Part shown: piece after piece, positions 8,681 to 17,383 of the stretch
How the letters are laid out: each line of letters starts with the position of its first letter
How positions within the stretch are numbered: position 1 is the stretch's first letter
Assembly: GCF_001543325.1 (NCBI RefSeq)
Contig: NZ_CP013355.1
Coordinates: forward strand, 496,001-560,000
Source of the DNA: Lutibacter profundi
GTDB taxonomy: Bacteria > Bacteroidota > Bacteroidia > Flavobacteriales > Flavobacteriaceae
Direction of reading: 5' to 3'
DNA: 64,000 nucleotides
The notes under the pieces: generated by a model
Databases searched by the model: none
Told to the model about the DNA's origin: nothing
The model's input: only the letters and a program-made list of their open reading frames with translations
Made by a program: the position numbers and the translations under genes

Positions 8681-9831
8681 TTTTTAAGGATAGATTTATA
8701 ATAATTTATGTTTTTAGCTCCGATAACTTCTAAAGAGAAAAATTGATGTATTCTTTCCTTAGCATTTATACCAAAGGTAGCGTTTAACTCTTTATTTTCT
8801 AGTAGTTGTAGAATCTTATCTGCATACAATTGATGCGCTACAGGATTTTCAGTAAAACCAGTTTTGCCATCAATCATTAATTCATTTGCCCAACCAATAT
8901 TAGATGTCACCAACCCTTTCCTCATAGCCATAGCCTCTAGCCAAGTCATTGGAAATGCCTCTGCAAAACTAGGTAATACAATAACGTTAGCCTTCCTAAT
9001 ATGTTCTTTTACTTTCTCATAGGGCACATGATTTATATGTATCACATTTTGTTTCGCTTCGGAAGATAATTTAGTCATAAACAATTCTAAAGTAGATTTA
9101 TTTTCAAAAATATCTATCACATCTTTCCCCAACAGTGTTAATTGCGTACTTGGTCTTTTTTCTACGACTTTATTAAAAATTTTAGCCAGTTCTAATACTC
9201 CCTTTTTTCGAATAACAGAACCAAAGTATAAAATAGTCTCTCCCAATTCTTCTTCAAAATAAAAAGTGTTTTGCCTGTTATAAAACTGGGTAGTATTAAT
9301 ACCATTATATATTACCTTGATTGCTGTTTTAATATTGAAAATTCGTTTTGTTTCTAGAGCTGTAAATTCACTTACAGATGCTATATAATCAGCTGATTTT
9401 AAAGCAACTTTTTCAAAGAAATAATTTTTAATCTTTTGCTTTCTTCCTTCAAGTTTACAAAAATAAGCGTCAGTTCCGTGCAACCGGATTAATAGCGGAC
9501 ATCTGAATTTTATAAATGCTGTAATTCCTGTCCAATCTGGCGCTTCTATTAAGTCAATTTGATTCACTTTAATTATGTTGTTTATATAATTTTGAAGCTG
9601 TTTTCGATATAAATACCAACTAAGCATAGGATATTTTTTATATCCAATTTTATGAATAGAAATACCATTATCCTCAAATATTTCATTTGAATCCTCACTA
9701 TACACAAATACCGTAACTCTATGATTATTCTGTAGTAATTCAACAGCTAAGTTTTTAATACTGGATCCTATTCCCGCTGAATGTGAAGTTTTTGGATGTG
9801 GATATTCAGGTGTTAAAAAAGCTATTTTCAT
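8677..9831 (-). CDS. Glycosyltransferase family 4 (GT-B)
   Basis: A 384-residue, full-length GT4 enzyme. The N-terminus has FLTPEYPHPKTSHSAGIGSS, a typical first strand plus glycine loop. RLHGTDAYF lies mid-domain, and the donor-binding half starts at ETILYFGSVIRKKGV and carries AEAFPMTWLEAMAMRKGLVT with the E-x7-E signature. It overlaps both neighbours by four bases (ATGA junctions), so translation is likely coupled. Predicted soluble or peripheral, acting on the cytoplasmic face. The sugar specificity is not readable. Confidence 0.92.
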   Translation of the reverse strand: MKIAFLTPEYPHPKTSHSAGIGSSIKNLAVELLQNNHRVTVFVYSEDSNEIFEDNGISIHKIGYKKYPMLSWYLYRKQLQNYINNIIKVNQIDLIEAPDWTGITAFIKFRCPLLIRLHGTDAYFCKLEGRKQKIKNYFFEKVALKSADYIASVSEFTALETKRIFNIKTAIKVIYNGINTTQFYNRQNTFYFEEELGETILYFGSVIRKKGVLELAKIFNKVVEKRPSTQLTLLGKDVIDIFENKSTLELFMTKLSSEAKQNVIHINHVPYEKVKEHIRKANVIVLPSFAEAFPMTWLEAMAMRKGLVTSNIGWANELMIDGKTGFTENPVAHQLYADKILQLLENKELNATFGINAKERIHQFFSLEVIGAKNINYYKSILKK

Positions 9832-11222
9832 GATGTAATTTTATCTATAGTTTTCCAGATATTGCTTGAAGCTTCTGTTGGGTTTAATCCTACAACTATT
9901 TCAAACCATTTTTTACCTTCTTTTACATTTGATATTTCACCGTCTAAAATTGCTTTTATAGTAATTGTAAGTTGATTTTTATCTTTACAAAAAAGGGCTG
10001 CATTAATTGAAGGCATAGACCGAAAGTGTATATAATTATAATTCTGACCAATATCACGAATTCCTTTAATTAATTGAGGTTGCTCGTAATTAAAAAATAA
10101 ACATGATTTATTATGTGCAACAAAATCAAATACCATAGAAGATGCTATATTAGCAACAAATTCAGTGTGTTCACAAATATTAGCTTGTAGTGCAAAATCT
10201 TCTTTTGTTGGCATAATTTCATTCCAACTTTCTCCTATAGGTACCCATAAAGGATCAATAACTTTTATTACACTGTTATATTTTTCTATAATAGCAACGT
10301 ATCTATCCGTAAAATCAACAGGGCATTTTCTATAAATAACACCTAAATTATACCCTTGCTTATTTAATTCTATAACTGACAAAGCTAAATCTTCTAAATA
10401 ATATTGATCTAATGGAGATGTTACAACATCGTCACCTGAAAAACAAATATATTTTTTATGCAAATCTAATTGGTGTTCTCTAAAAAATGATTTTCGAGAC
10501 TTTATAATATTCATACTAAAATGGCTTTCAAATTGAGGTGTTCCAGTTATAAAAATTTGATTACCTTCAACATATGAGCAATACTGTAATAATTCCTTTT
10601 TCATATATTCGCTCCAAACCATATAGTAATCCGGTTCTATAAGTGTTGTTGCTTTTGGTAAATTATCCCAAGAGAATATAAACGTGACTGTAGGAATCCC
10701 TAAATCTTGTGCGGCTAGAATAGGTGCAATTGCCTGAGTTGGTCTTGGATTAGTACAAAAAACCATTACTGGTTTATGAATTTCCAATTGTTTTTTACAA
10801 TATTCATATTTCGTGTTTTTCCTTTCTAATTTTTTTATTTTGTTACGTATGTATAAAAATCCCCTATCGCTTGAACAAAGAAGAACCAATATATTAACAA
10901 ATATACTTTTCAATAAATTTTTCAATCCTTTATATGAATGTGGAAAAGTATATGTATTATATACCGTCTCATTAAATTTTTTATCAAACAAATTCAATTC
11001 CACTCTTTTTCTAGCTCTAGTGTAAATAGTGGTTAAGGGATGTAACTTATGATTTTCAATTATAACTTCTTTATAATTGAAATTTTCTTTTAAAGAAAAA
11101 ACAGTATTATTCCAATATACAATTTCATAACCTTTTTCATCTCCCAACTCTTTAAATCTTGTTAATGCAAAATTGCGTAACCCTACACCATCCGGTAAAA
11201 AAATAAAAATCTTTTTTTTCAT
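9828..11222 (-). CDS. Putative GT-B UDP-glycosyltransferase-like protein
   Basis: A 464-residue protein that looks GT-B-like but lacks the standard GT4 signature. Visible features are a PDGVGLRNFALTRF N-terminal loop, FCTNPRPTQAIAPILAAQDLGIPTVTFIFSWDNLPK (a domain that reads as acceptor side), VWSEYMKKELLQY followed by ITGTPQFES, and a late ANIASSMVFDFVAHNKSCLFF, similar to the Ser/Thr-rich donor loop of capsule and teichoic-acid transferases. A hydrophobic segment near residue 110 could be a membrane-associated helix. It overlaps both neighbours by four bases. The role in polymer assembly is inferred from context only. Confidence 0.6.
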   Translation of the reverse strand: MKKKIFIFLPDGVGLRNFALTRFKELGDEKGYEIVYWNNTVFSLKENFNYKEVIIENHKLHPLTTIYTRARKRVELNLFDKKFNETVYNTYTFPHSYKGLKNLLKSIFVNILVLLCSSDRGFLYIRNKIKKLERKNTKYEYCKKQLEIHKPVMVFCTNPRPTQAIAPILAAQDLGIPTVTFIFSWDNLPKATTLIEPDYYMVWSEYMKKELLQYCSYVEGNQIFITGTPQFESHFSMNIIKSRKSFFREHQLDLHKKYICFSGDDVVTSPLDQYYLEDLALSVIELNKQGYNLGVIYRKCPVDFTDRYVAIIEKYNSVIKVIDPLWVPIGESWNEIMPTKEDFALQANICEHTEFVANIASSMVFDFVAHNKSCLFFNYEQPQLIKGIRDIGQNYNYIHFRSMPSINAALFCKDKNQLTITIKAILDGEISNVKEGKKWFEIVVGLNPTEASSNIWKTIDKITS

Positions 11223-12058
11223 CTACAATTATAGTTTGTTGTAAAAGGACAAACCTTTAGCAATCCTTTTTTTAATTCTTCAATATCTTTTTTTAATGGT
11301 AATGATGGTAATTGTTTAAAAAGTTCTTTCAACTCAGAATCAGAATATTGTTGCTCTTTAATTTTTGGTTGATATGATTTTATTTTAACAGATTCCATAT
11401 AATCTTTATATTTAATGTCATCCCCGAAAACATTATTTGAAAATTTTTGCCAAATTGCAGGAATTCTATAGGCATGTGCTATAATGATTCCATGGAGTGA
11501 AGATGATATAATTTTTTCACACCTTAAAAATTCATCAGTCTTAGTTTCTATATCATTTGTCATCATATCAATTATACAAATATCTTCTCTATCAGAAAAC
11601 CAATTATTAATAACTTTTAAATCATTATAATGTGGAACAATACCATATTTATATTTTTTTGATACATTAGGATTGAAATAATTTGGTAGAAGTAATGCAG
11701 GGTCTCCATAAATCTCTGGGACTTTGTAGCCTAAATTAAGTAAATAGTTTCGTGTTTTGGGACCCCTAACTGCCAAAAACTTTGCTTTTTTAATTGGATA
11801 TTGTTCAGATATAATACCACTTCCCCATACAACACAATACTTATTTACATTTGTTAAAACACTTCCTATAGTAACGTATATAGGATAAAACCAATTCCAA
11901 ATTGAAAATTTGGCTGGGCTAACCCATACAACCTTTTTTTTAGAAATTTTCTCAACAAGATAGCGCCCTAATAAGTCTCCATAATTCTCTTTTTGCTTCC
12001 CTTGTAACTTAACTTCATTCCACCAAAAAAGTCGTATCCTATTCTTTTTATTGAACAT
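11219..12058 (-). CDS. Polysaccharide pyruvyl transferase family protein
   Basis: A 279-residue protein of the PS_pyruv_trans (CsaB/WcaK-like) family. The N-terminal NYGDLLGRYLVEKI matches the family's (N)xGD start. A VWGSGIISEQYPIKK segment follows, then AVRGPKTRNYLLNLG with VPEIYGDPALLLP (the conserved GDPALL), and late SSSLHGIIIAHAYRIPAI, the strongly conserved SSRLHG-type motif. Members add a pyruvyl ketal to sugars using phosphoenolpyruvate, but some act as transferases of other groups. It sits just downstream of neuB and shares the cluster direction. Confidence is high for the family and moderate for the reaction. Confidence 0.85.
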   Translation of the reverse strand: MFNKKNRIRLFWWNEVKLQGKQKENYGDLLGRYLVEKISKKKVVWVSPAKFSIWNWFYPIYVTIGSVLTNVNKYCVVWGSGIISEQYPIKKAKFLAVRGPKTRNYLLNLGYKVPEIYGDPALLLPNYFNPNVSKKYKYGIVPHYNDLKVINNWFSDREDICIIDMMTNDIETKTDEFLRCEKIISSSLHGIIIAHAYRIPAIWQKFSNNVFGDDIKYKDYMESVKIKSYQPKIKEQQYSDSELKELFKQLPSLPLKKDIEELKKGLLKVCPFTTNYNCR

Positions 12059-12064
12059 ACTAAA

Positions 12065-12946
12065 TTAAGCCTTTTTATATTTTAATTTATCCCGCTGAAC
12101 TTTTTCAATAGGTAAAACATCTTTGTTTTTGTATGTTAATGATTTATGGACTGCATTTAGATCTCTCGTTAATTTTCTTAATCCCATAGGCTCTAAAGAA
12201 GCTGCATGGTCAGTTCCTTTCCAAGTTCTATCTAAAGTATAATGTCGCTCAATAATTGAAGTTCCTAAAGTATATGCTGCAATGTCAACTGCAATACCTA
12301 AGTGATGACCTGAAAAACCAATATTTTTTACTTTACCTCTATATTTTGATATCAAATTATTTATTTCCAACAAGCATACATCTTCAAAAGGTACAGGATA
12401 ACCAGAAGTACAATTATAAAGTACTAAATTTTTATTTTTCTCTTTTTTAATGAAAAAATTCACTAATTCTTCTATCTCTTTCTTTGTTGTCATACCCGTT
12501 GAAACATGCAACTCTCCCTTATAATTTTCGCATAACCATTCTAACATTTCATAATTATTATTACATGCAGATGGGATTTTTATAAATAATGGATTTAAGG
12601 ACGCTATTTCTTTTGCTGAAGTTGTATCCCAAACAGAAGTTGAATAAATAACACCTATTTCTTCACAAAATTTCTTTAATTCTGAGTGTTCCTGTAAATT
12701 AAACTCAAGATATTCTCTATGTAAACCATAGGTGTCTCCGTATGAATTTGAAGGATTAGGGTGTGGCTGGTTATATTGTTCCTCTGTTAATAATTCCTTA
12801 TTATTTCTTTTTTGAAACTTTACAGCATCAACATTACAAAATATTTTAGCTACTTTAATTAGCTCTTTGGCTATTTCAATATCTCCCTTATGATTACAAC
12901 CAATTTCAGCAATAACAAAGGGCTTATTATAGTTACTATTTTTCAT
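12065..12946 (-). CDS. neuB: N-acetylneuraminate / Kdn-type nonulosonate synthase, catalytic barrel only
   Basis: NeuB-family synthase, which condenses phosphoenolpyruvate with a six-carbon mannose-type substrate to give a nonulosonic acid. Family marks are FVIAEIGCNHKGDIEIAKEL, DAVKFQKR, the GLHREYLEF segment, FIKIPSACNNN, LHVSTGMTT, YNCTSGYPVP, GFSGHHLGIAVDIAAY and IERHYTLDRTWKGTDHAASL. At 293 residues it ends soon after the TIM barrel and lacks the C-terminal SAF (antifreeze-like) domain of about 60 residues found in standard NeuB of 340-350 residues. That domain normally reaches into the partner's active site, so this is a divergent short type or a trimmed one. The CMP-transferase partner is at 13528-14688; no neuC is in the window. 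Confidence 0.88.
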   Translation of the reverse strand: MKNSNYNKPFVIAEIGCNHKGDIEIAKELIKVAKIFCNVDAVKFQKRNNKELLTEEQYNQPHPNPSNSYGDTYGLHREYLEFNLQEHSELKKFCEEIGVIYSTSVWDTTSAKEIASLNPLFIKIPSACNNNYEMLEWLCENYKGELHVSTGMTTKKEIEELVNFFIKKEKNKNLVLYNCTSGYPVPFEDVCLLEINNLISKYRGKVKNIGFSGHHLGIAVDIAAYTLGTSIIERHYTLDRTWKGTDHAASLEPMGLRKLTRDLNAVHKSLTYKNKDVLPIEKVQRDKLKYKKA

Positions 12947-12994
12947 TTATTTTTTTCAAATTTATCATCCAAACGATTCCTCTATATTTTTTTT

Positions 12995-13102
12995 GTCCTC
13001 TCTGCTCCCTAAAACCACCTAAATGACGTTTTTCCGTTTAATTTCAATAGCACGTCTCAATGTTTATTATTACGTCAGTTCGAGTGCGTAGCGTATCTAG
13101 AA
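12995..13102. repeat. Direct repeat, left copy, flanking a decayed GIY-YIG gene
   Basis: It starts at gtcctctctg, includes tacgtcagtt and ends in gtatctagaa. The same markers in the same order are found at 13427-13533, with similar overall spacing (98 and 97 bases between the outer markers). The interior is diverged. Confidence 0.65.
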
Positions 13103-13108
13103 CAAGAA

Positions 13109-13397
13109 TTAGAACTTCTTTTTTGCTAAATTAACTAAAGTCATAAAATCATCATTAATTAATGCTTCTTTTTTTGATTTTAAACACTTTTATATTTGTT
13201 TCTACTTTTTTATTACCATATTATTATTTGTAAATACCACAAAAAAACCAATTCTATTGATCTTCTGGAAGCCATTTAGCTATTTAGGTAAACCCCTAAA
13301 TTATACTTAAACATCCTGTTTTCTAAATTACTAGTAATACCAATGTAGCAGGTATTATCAAAAATATTTTAGGATATTTACATAAAATTAGTTTCAT
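13109..13397 (-). pseudogene. Decayed GIY-YIG nuclease gene
   Basis: No open frame survives, but minus-strand translation in shifting frames recovers the family: CYIGITSNLENRMFKYN near 13320-13360 (the YIG strand), then FVVFTNNNMVIKK, then KSKKEALINDDFMTLVNLAK just before the stop at 13109. Stops appear immediately after the first possible ATG codons and at least two frame changes are needed. It is a second, independent GIY-YIG locus and not a copy of the one at 4081-4365, because its C-terminal tail is of a different subtype. It lies between direct repeats in the gap between neuB and neuA. Confidence 0.75.
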
Positions 13398-13426
13398 TGT
13401 ATTAATTTCTTATCGATACTATTTTA

Positions 13427-13533
13427 GTCCTCTCTGTTTCTTAAAATCAATCGAAGTGATGTTTGTCAACTATTATACGTCAGTTTAAGTGATTTTAATA
13501 TGAATGGAATTCATGCTGAAATTGTATCTAGAA
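13427..13533. repeat. Direct repeat, right copy, flanking a decayed GIY-YIG gene
   Basis: It shares gtcctctctg, acgtcagtt and gtatctagaa with the copy at 12995-13102. Its right end overlaps the stop codon and last codons (RF-stop) of the neuA fusion, so the repeat seems to have supplied that gene's terminus. A ttcatgctgaaat piece inside resembles the tgctgaac palindromes. Confidence 0.6.
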
Positions 13534-14688
13534 TCGCTTATTATACTTCATAATAAACTCACATCCTTCTCTAATAGCGCCGTTACCAGAACCTTTCGTC
13601 AAAATAACATCCGCATGTTGCTTTACTATAGTAGTTGCATTATTTGGTGTTAATGACCAGCCTACACTACACATATTGGCTAAGTCATTTACATCGTCAC
13701 CCATATAAGCAATGTTGCCCATCGCTAAAGATTTTTCTTTTAATAAATAATTTAACAATGCATATTTATCTTTTACGCCAAGGTAAACATTCTCTATCTT
13801 TAATTTTTTCATGCGTTGTGTAACAATATCAGACTGCTCTGAAGTCATAACAAGAATCTCAATACCTTGTTCTCTTAGTATTTCCAACCCCATTCCATCA
13901 CGCATATCAAATTGCTTTGCCATTTCCCCAACGTTTGAATAAAATACAGTACCATTGGTAAATACACCATCAACATCCAATACTAAGTGTGTGATTTTCT
14001 TAGATTCTTTTTGTTTTTTTTGTCGTTCCATTAACAGTTGTTCAACAATTAACCAATCAGATTCTGAATCAATTTCATGCAATGATTCTCCTGGCATTTC
14101 AACCAATCCAATGTTACCACTTACTCTATTTCCTGATGCTATAAAAGCATTTTTTGTTGTACTGTAAACTGCTCCATTTTCTATTAACAAGCCCTCAAAA
14201 TCTTGACGGCGAGGGCGTTTAAATACATCATAATTTGTAGGACTTCCTTTTGTATTCCATGTAAACCTATGTGTATTTACTACAGTTACTACTGAATCAA
14301 AACCTTCCTTTTCAATTTTATTTAAACAATTATTAATATCATTCCTAGTTGTTAGAGGTGAAGTTGCTTGCAACAAACACAATACATCATAGTCATGTTT
14401 TATGCTTTTAGAAAATTCTTCCATTGCAAATTCTGTAGATGCAGTATCTGTAGCAGTTTCTTTACTTCTTAATAGTGCTTTTACTTTAGGTGACCATGCA
14501 TATTCCGTATTAATAAATTCAATTAAGTCTATATCGTCTGTAAATACATACACCTCCTCTAATTTTGAGAAGATAGCTTCACCTAATACCCACATAAACA
14601 AAGATCTTCCAACCATTTTACGAGTATTTTTCCCAACGATACTTTTTGATCCTTTACGAAGTGGAATAATTCCTATTTTTTTAAGCAT
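13528..14688 (-). CDS. neuA: CMP-nonulosonate synthetase fused to a HAD (KdsC/Kdn-9-P phosphatase type) domain
   Basis: A two-domain, 386-residue enzyme. Residues 1-222 form a CMP-sialate cytidylyltransferase: IIPLRKGSKSIVGKNTRKM (compare IPARGGSKGIPGKN), VFTDD at 48-52, LLQATSPLTT at 105-114, NGAVY and EIDSESDW. Residues 232-386 are a HAD phosphatase of the KdsC/NeuA-C type: nucleophile motif LVLDVDGVFTNG (D238, D240), VMTSEQS, the K of GVKDKYALL, and MGDDVNDLANM. Expected to attach CMP to the acid made by the neighbouring NeuB. The HAD part could remove a 9-phosphate first, as in Kdn-type pathways of Bacteroides. The order matches vertebrate CMAS. Gene order and direction support co-transcription with neuB despite the repeat-filled gap. 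Confidence 0.9.
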   Translation of the reverse strand: MLKKIGIIPLRKGSKSIVGKNTRKMVGRSLFMWVLGEAIFSKLEEVYVFTDDIDLIEFINTEYAWSPKVKALLRSKETATDTASTEFAMEEFSKSIKHDYDVLCLLQATSPLTTRNDINNCLNKIEKEGFDSVVTVVNTHRFTWNTKGSPTNYDVFKRPRRQDFEGLLIENGAVYSTTKNAFIASGNRVSGNIGLVEMPGESLHEIDSESDWLIVEQLLMERQKKQKESKKITHLVLDVDGVFTNGTVFYSNVGEMAKQFDMRDGMGLEILREQGIEILVMTSEQSDIVTQRMKKLKIENVYLGVKDKYALLNYLLKEKSLAMGNIAYMGDDVNDLANMCSVGWSLTPNNATTIVKQHADVILTKGSGNGAIREGCEFIMKYNKRF

Positions 14689-14748
14689 TGTTTATTTTTT
14701 AATTGCAAGATATTTATTTTTAATTGTTCTATAAAGAAAACATATAAT

Positions 14749-16233
14749 TTATAATAAAGGATTTACAATTTCAATACTTTTTGTATGTATCCTGTCTTTT
14801 TCCACTTTTTTAATTAAAGTATGAAATTTCTTTTCAAATGTTGTACTATCTTTATTTGAAAAAAACACCAATTTATCATCAATATATTCTTTGAATATTT
14901 CTTTACCAATTTCATGAATCAATAAAGTTGAAATACCCATTAATTGTGCTTCAATTAAGCAACCTGAAAAATTAGTAATATGCAGAATCGTAGAATTAAG
15001 CATATTGGGTAAAGAGACTTCAATTGCATCTTGAATTATTGTATGTTCAAATATACCATTAGATTTTATATATTCCTTTAGATATACTAAATCAATATTA
15101 TTTCTTGGGTGAAGTCTGAGTATCCATTTATAATCAGACTTTTTAATTAAAGAAATTATTTTAGGTGTTAACATCTCTTCAACTGAAAAAATAGGTGCCG
15201 TCTGTAAACTATATAGTATTATTTTATTTTTACTTTTAATGTTATTATGTTTTTTTAACCAATAAGAAATATATGGTTGCCCAACAAATTTAGATTTTGT
15301 ATTATTTGTTAAATTAGCCCACTCATCTATATTCTCTTTAGACTTTTTATCCCAACTCCAAAATTTTAATGGCATCGTATTATATCCATACAATGGAACC
15401 TTAGTCCAACTTGAGAATGCCATATGAACATTTGTTTGAGGACCATGTTGAAAGTCTATTGTGTTAATGTCTAATTTATTAGCCGCTACAAGTGCAGCAT
15501 ATAAATTATCTAAACCGTAATAGCCTAAAAAAAAGATTTTAGAAGGTTTGATTTTTTTATACATTTTAATAAAGAACCCCTCTATAGAATTTATTTTTAT
15601 TGCCCATTTTATTATATTAACTTCAGAAATTCTTAAAGAATTTAAATCTATTTGAATTCCTTCTAAGTTTTTGTAAAATTCAGTATAACCATCTAAAGAA
15701 ACAGTATTTGTTGATTGCTTAAACCTATTAAAAAATTTAAATAATAATTTGTAATCGTTTAAATATTTATTCAAATCTATTATGGCATTTTTATTATATA
15801 TAGATCCATATACAGTTGTATACTCTACCATATAAACATCCTCATGCAGTTTATGATAATCGACCATTGCATCATAAAACCTATTAAAATAGTTGCCATC
15901 TTGTAAAACACGATGATAATGCGCACCATAAAACATTATTTTTTTTCTTTTTAAGGCTAAAAAGAATAATGGCAAACGAAAAAAACTTCTTATTAATTTT
16001 AAAATTGTTACTATTTTACTTCCAAGATTAAAGGTTTTTTTAATTTTAATAGTATTCGTAAAATTTTGTTCAGTTGAATTTTCATGCAATGATGACAACA
16101 AATGAATGTATAATTTAATTCTAACGTAAGGCCAAATATGAACACCATTAACCATCCAACTGTCAACAGCCCATTTGTCTTCTATTTGCAGTATTAGGTT
16201 TTTTATATGCTCTTGGGTTTTTATGCTTTTCAC
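14749..16233 (-). CDS. Unassigned GT-B-like protein, candidate CMP-acid transferase
   Basis: A 494-residue protein I cannot place in a family with confidence. It reads as a GT-B fold: a helical N-terminus with WMVNGVHIWPYVRIKLY, then FFLGYYGLDNLYAALVAANKLDINTIDFQHGPQT (acceptor-side strand with HGP), KFVGQPYISYWLKKHN, and a second half with WILRLHPRNNID and ITNFSGCLIEAQLMGISTLLIHE. An HP motif followed by a Ser-containing loop is the pattern of several bacterial sialyl-, polysialyl- and Kdo-transferases. Immediate neighbourhood to neuA makes a transferase for the CMP-activated acid a reasonable guess, but capsule proteins of other function share such motifs. Confidence 0.5.
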   Translation of the reverse strand: MKSIKTQEHIKNLILQIEDKWAVDSWMVNGVHIWPYVRIKLYIHLLSSLHENSTEQNFTNTIKIKKTFNLGSKIVTILKLIRSFFRLPLFFLALKRKKIMFYGAHYHRVLQDGNYFNRFYDAMVDYHKLHEDVYMVEYTTVYGSIYNKNAIIDLNKYLNDYKLLFKFFNRFKQSTNTVSLDGYTEFYKNLEGIQIDLNSLRISEVNIIKWAIKINSIEGFFIKMYKKIKPSKIFFLGYYGLDNLYAALVAANKLDINTIDFQHGPQTNVHMAFSSWTKVPLYGYNTMPLKFWSWDKKSKENIDEWANLTNNTKSKFVGQPYISYWLKKHNNIKSKNKIILYSLQTAPIFSVEEMLTPKIISLIKKSDYKWILRLHPRNNIDLVYLKEYIKSNGIFEHTIIQDAIEVSLPNMLNSTILHITNFSGCLIEAQLMGISTLLIHEIGKEIFKEYIDDKLVFFSNKDSTTFEKKFHTLIKKVEKDRIHTKSIEIVNPLL

Positions 16234-16248
16234 TTAAATAGTAACTTA

Positions 16249-17382
16249 TTAAATTTTTAAATATGATTCTAAAACTTTTTTCTTTATGAATTCTCTTTCA
16301 AATTGTGGTTTCAAATGTTGTTGGTTTATTTCAAAAGCACCTTTTAATAACATAGTATTTAAAACTACTTGTAAAATAATATTTTTTATCTCATCAATAT
16401 TTTCAAAATCTTCAATTATTAAACCATTCTCTGCATTAACTATAATTTCTTCAGTCACCTTCCCTGGATTAGATTGTATTGGGAAAGCACCCAAGCAAAT
16501 AGCTTCCAATAATGTGTTTGGTATTCCATCAGAATTGCTATTCCCAATATAAATTAACGCTTTCCCCATTAATTTTAAAACTTCAGTATGACTTACTTTT
16601 CCAATAATTGAAAAGTTTTTCCATTGTTTTAATTCAGATTGGTTTGAATAATTTATAACTTCTTCATCTGCACCAAAAACAACTATTTTAAATATTTTTA
16701 GTTGTTCTTGTAATTTTTCAAGTGCTTGTAATACTTGTATCGCTCTTCCAGACCTTCCCTGATACCCCTTAATAATTATGGTATTTCTATTTTCTAATGG
16801 CAATATATAGGTATTCATCATTTCCAAATCAAAACCACCTCCTCCAGGATAAACTCCTAAAAATTCTCCTTTAAAACCATACCTTAGAGATAATTGATAA
16901 TCTCGTCTGCAATCGGAAAATAAATAATCAACTCTTGGTAATACATTTTTAATATCCTCTAAAAAACTTGATTCATTTTGAAAATAGTACAAATCACTCC
17001 CCCAGGAAGAATAAATCCATTTTATATTTTTATAGTGTTGCATAACACTCAAAATAGGCGTACACGAAACATATAACGCAAAACTATGTACTACATCTGG
17101 TTGAATTTCTTTTAGTTTTTTTTCAAAAACGATTGCCACTTTTCTATCATTTAATTTTTGAAAAAATGTATATAATCCTGTCATTTGTTTTTTAAAGAAA
17201 TATCTACCTGGATAATTCCAACGTCTTTTCCAATTGACTATTTGATGTACCCAATCTAACCGTTTTATTTTTTTTCCTCCATCGTTAATGTCAAACCAAT
17301 ACACTTCATGACCTGTATCTTTAAGTTGTTCTGTCCATCTAAAAAAATGAATGGATGCCATAGAAACTAGTAAGATTTTCAT
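16249..17382 (-). CDS. Glycosyltransferase family 4 (GT-B)
   Basis: A 377-residue GT4-like enzyme. The N-terminus reads MKILLVSMASIHFFRWTEQL, with the glycine loop replaced by a divergent segment. HSFALYVSCTPIL and YSSWGSDLYYF are acceptor-side motifs. The donor domain has IIKGYQGRSGRAIQVLQAL and GNSNSDGIPNTLLEAICLGAFPIQSNPGKVTEE, in which the first glutamate of the usual E-x7-E is replaced by Asp. The gene sits 15 bases upstream of the unassigned transferase and one base downstream of the GT2 gene, in line with the cluster transcript. Confidence 0.88.
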   Translation of the reverse strand: MKILLVSMASIHFFRWTEQLKDTGHEVYWFDINDGGKKIKRLDWVHQIVNWKRRWNYPGRYFFKKQMTGLYTFFQKLNDRKVAIVFEKKLKEIQPDVVHSFALYVSCTPILSVMQHYKNIKWIYSSWGSDLYYFQNESSFLEDIKNVLPRVDYLFSDCRRDYQLSLRYGFKGEFLGVYPGGGGFDLEMMNTYILPLENRNTIIIKGYQGRSGRAIQVLQALEKLQEQLKIFKIVVFGADEEVINYSNQSELKQWKNFSIIGKVSHTEVLKLMGKALIYIGNSNSDGIPNTLLEAICLGAFPIQSNPGKVTEEIIVNAENGLIIEDFENIDEIKNIILQVVLNTMLLKGAFEINQQHLKPQFEREFIKKKVLESYLKI

Positions 17383-17383
17383 A

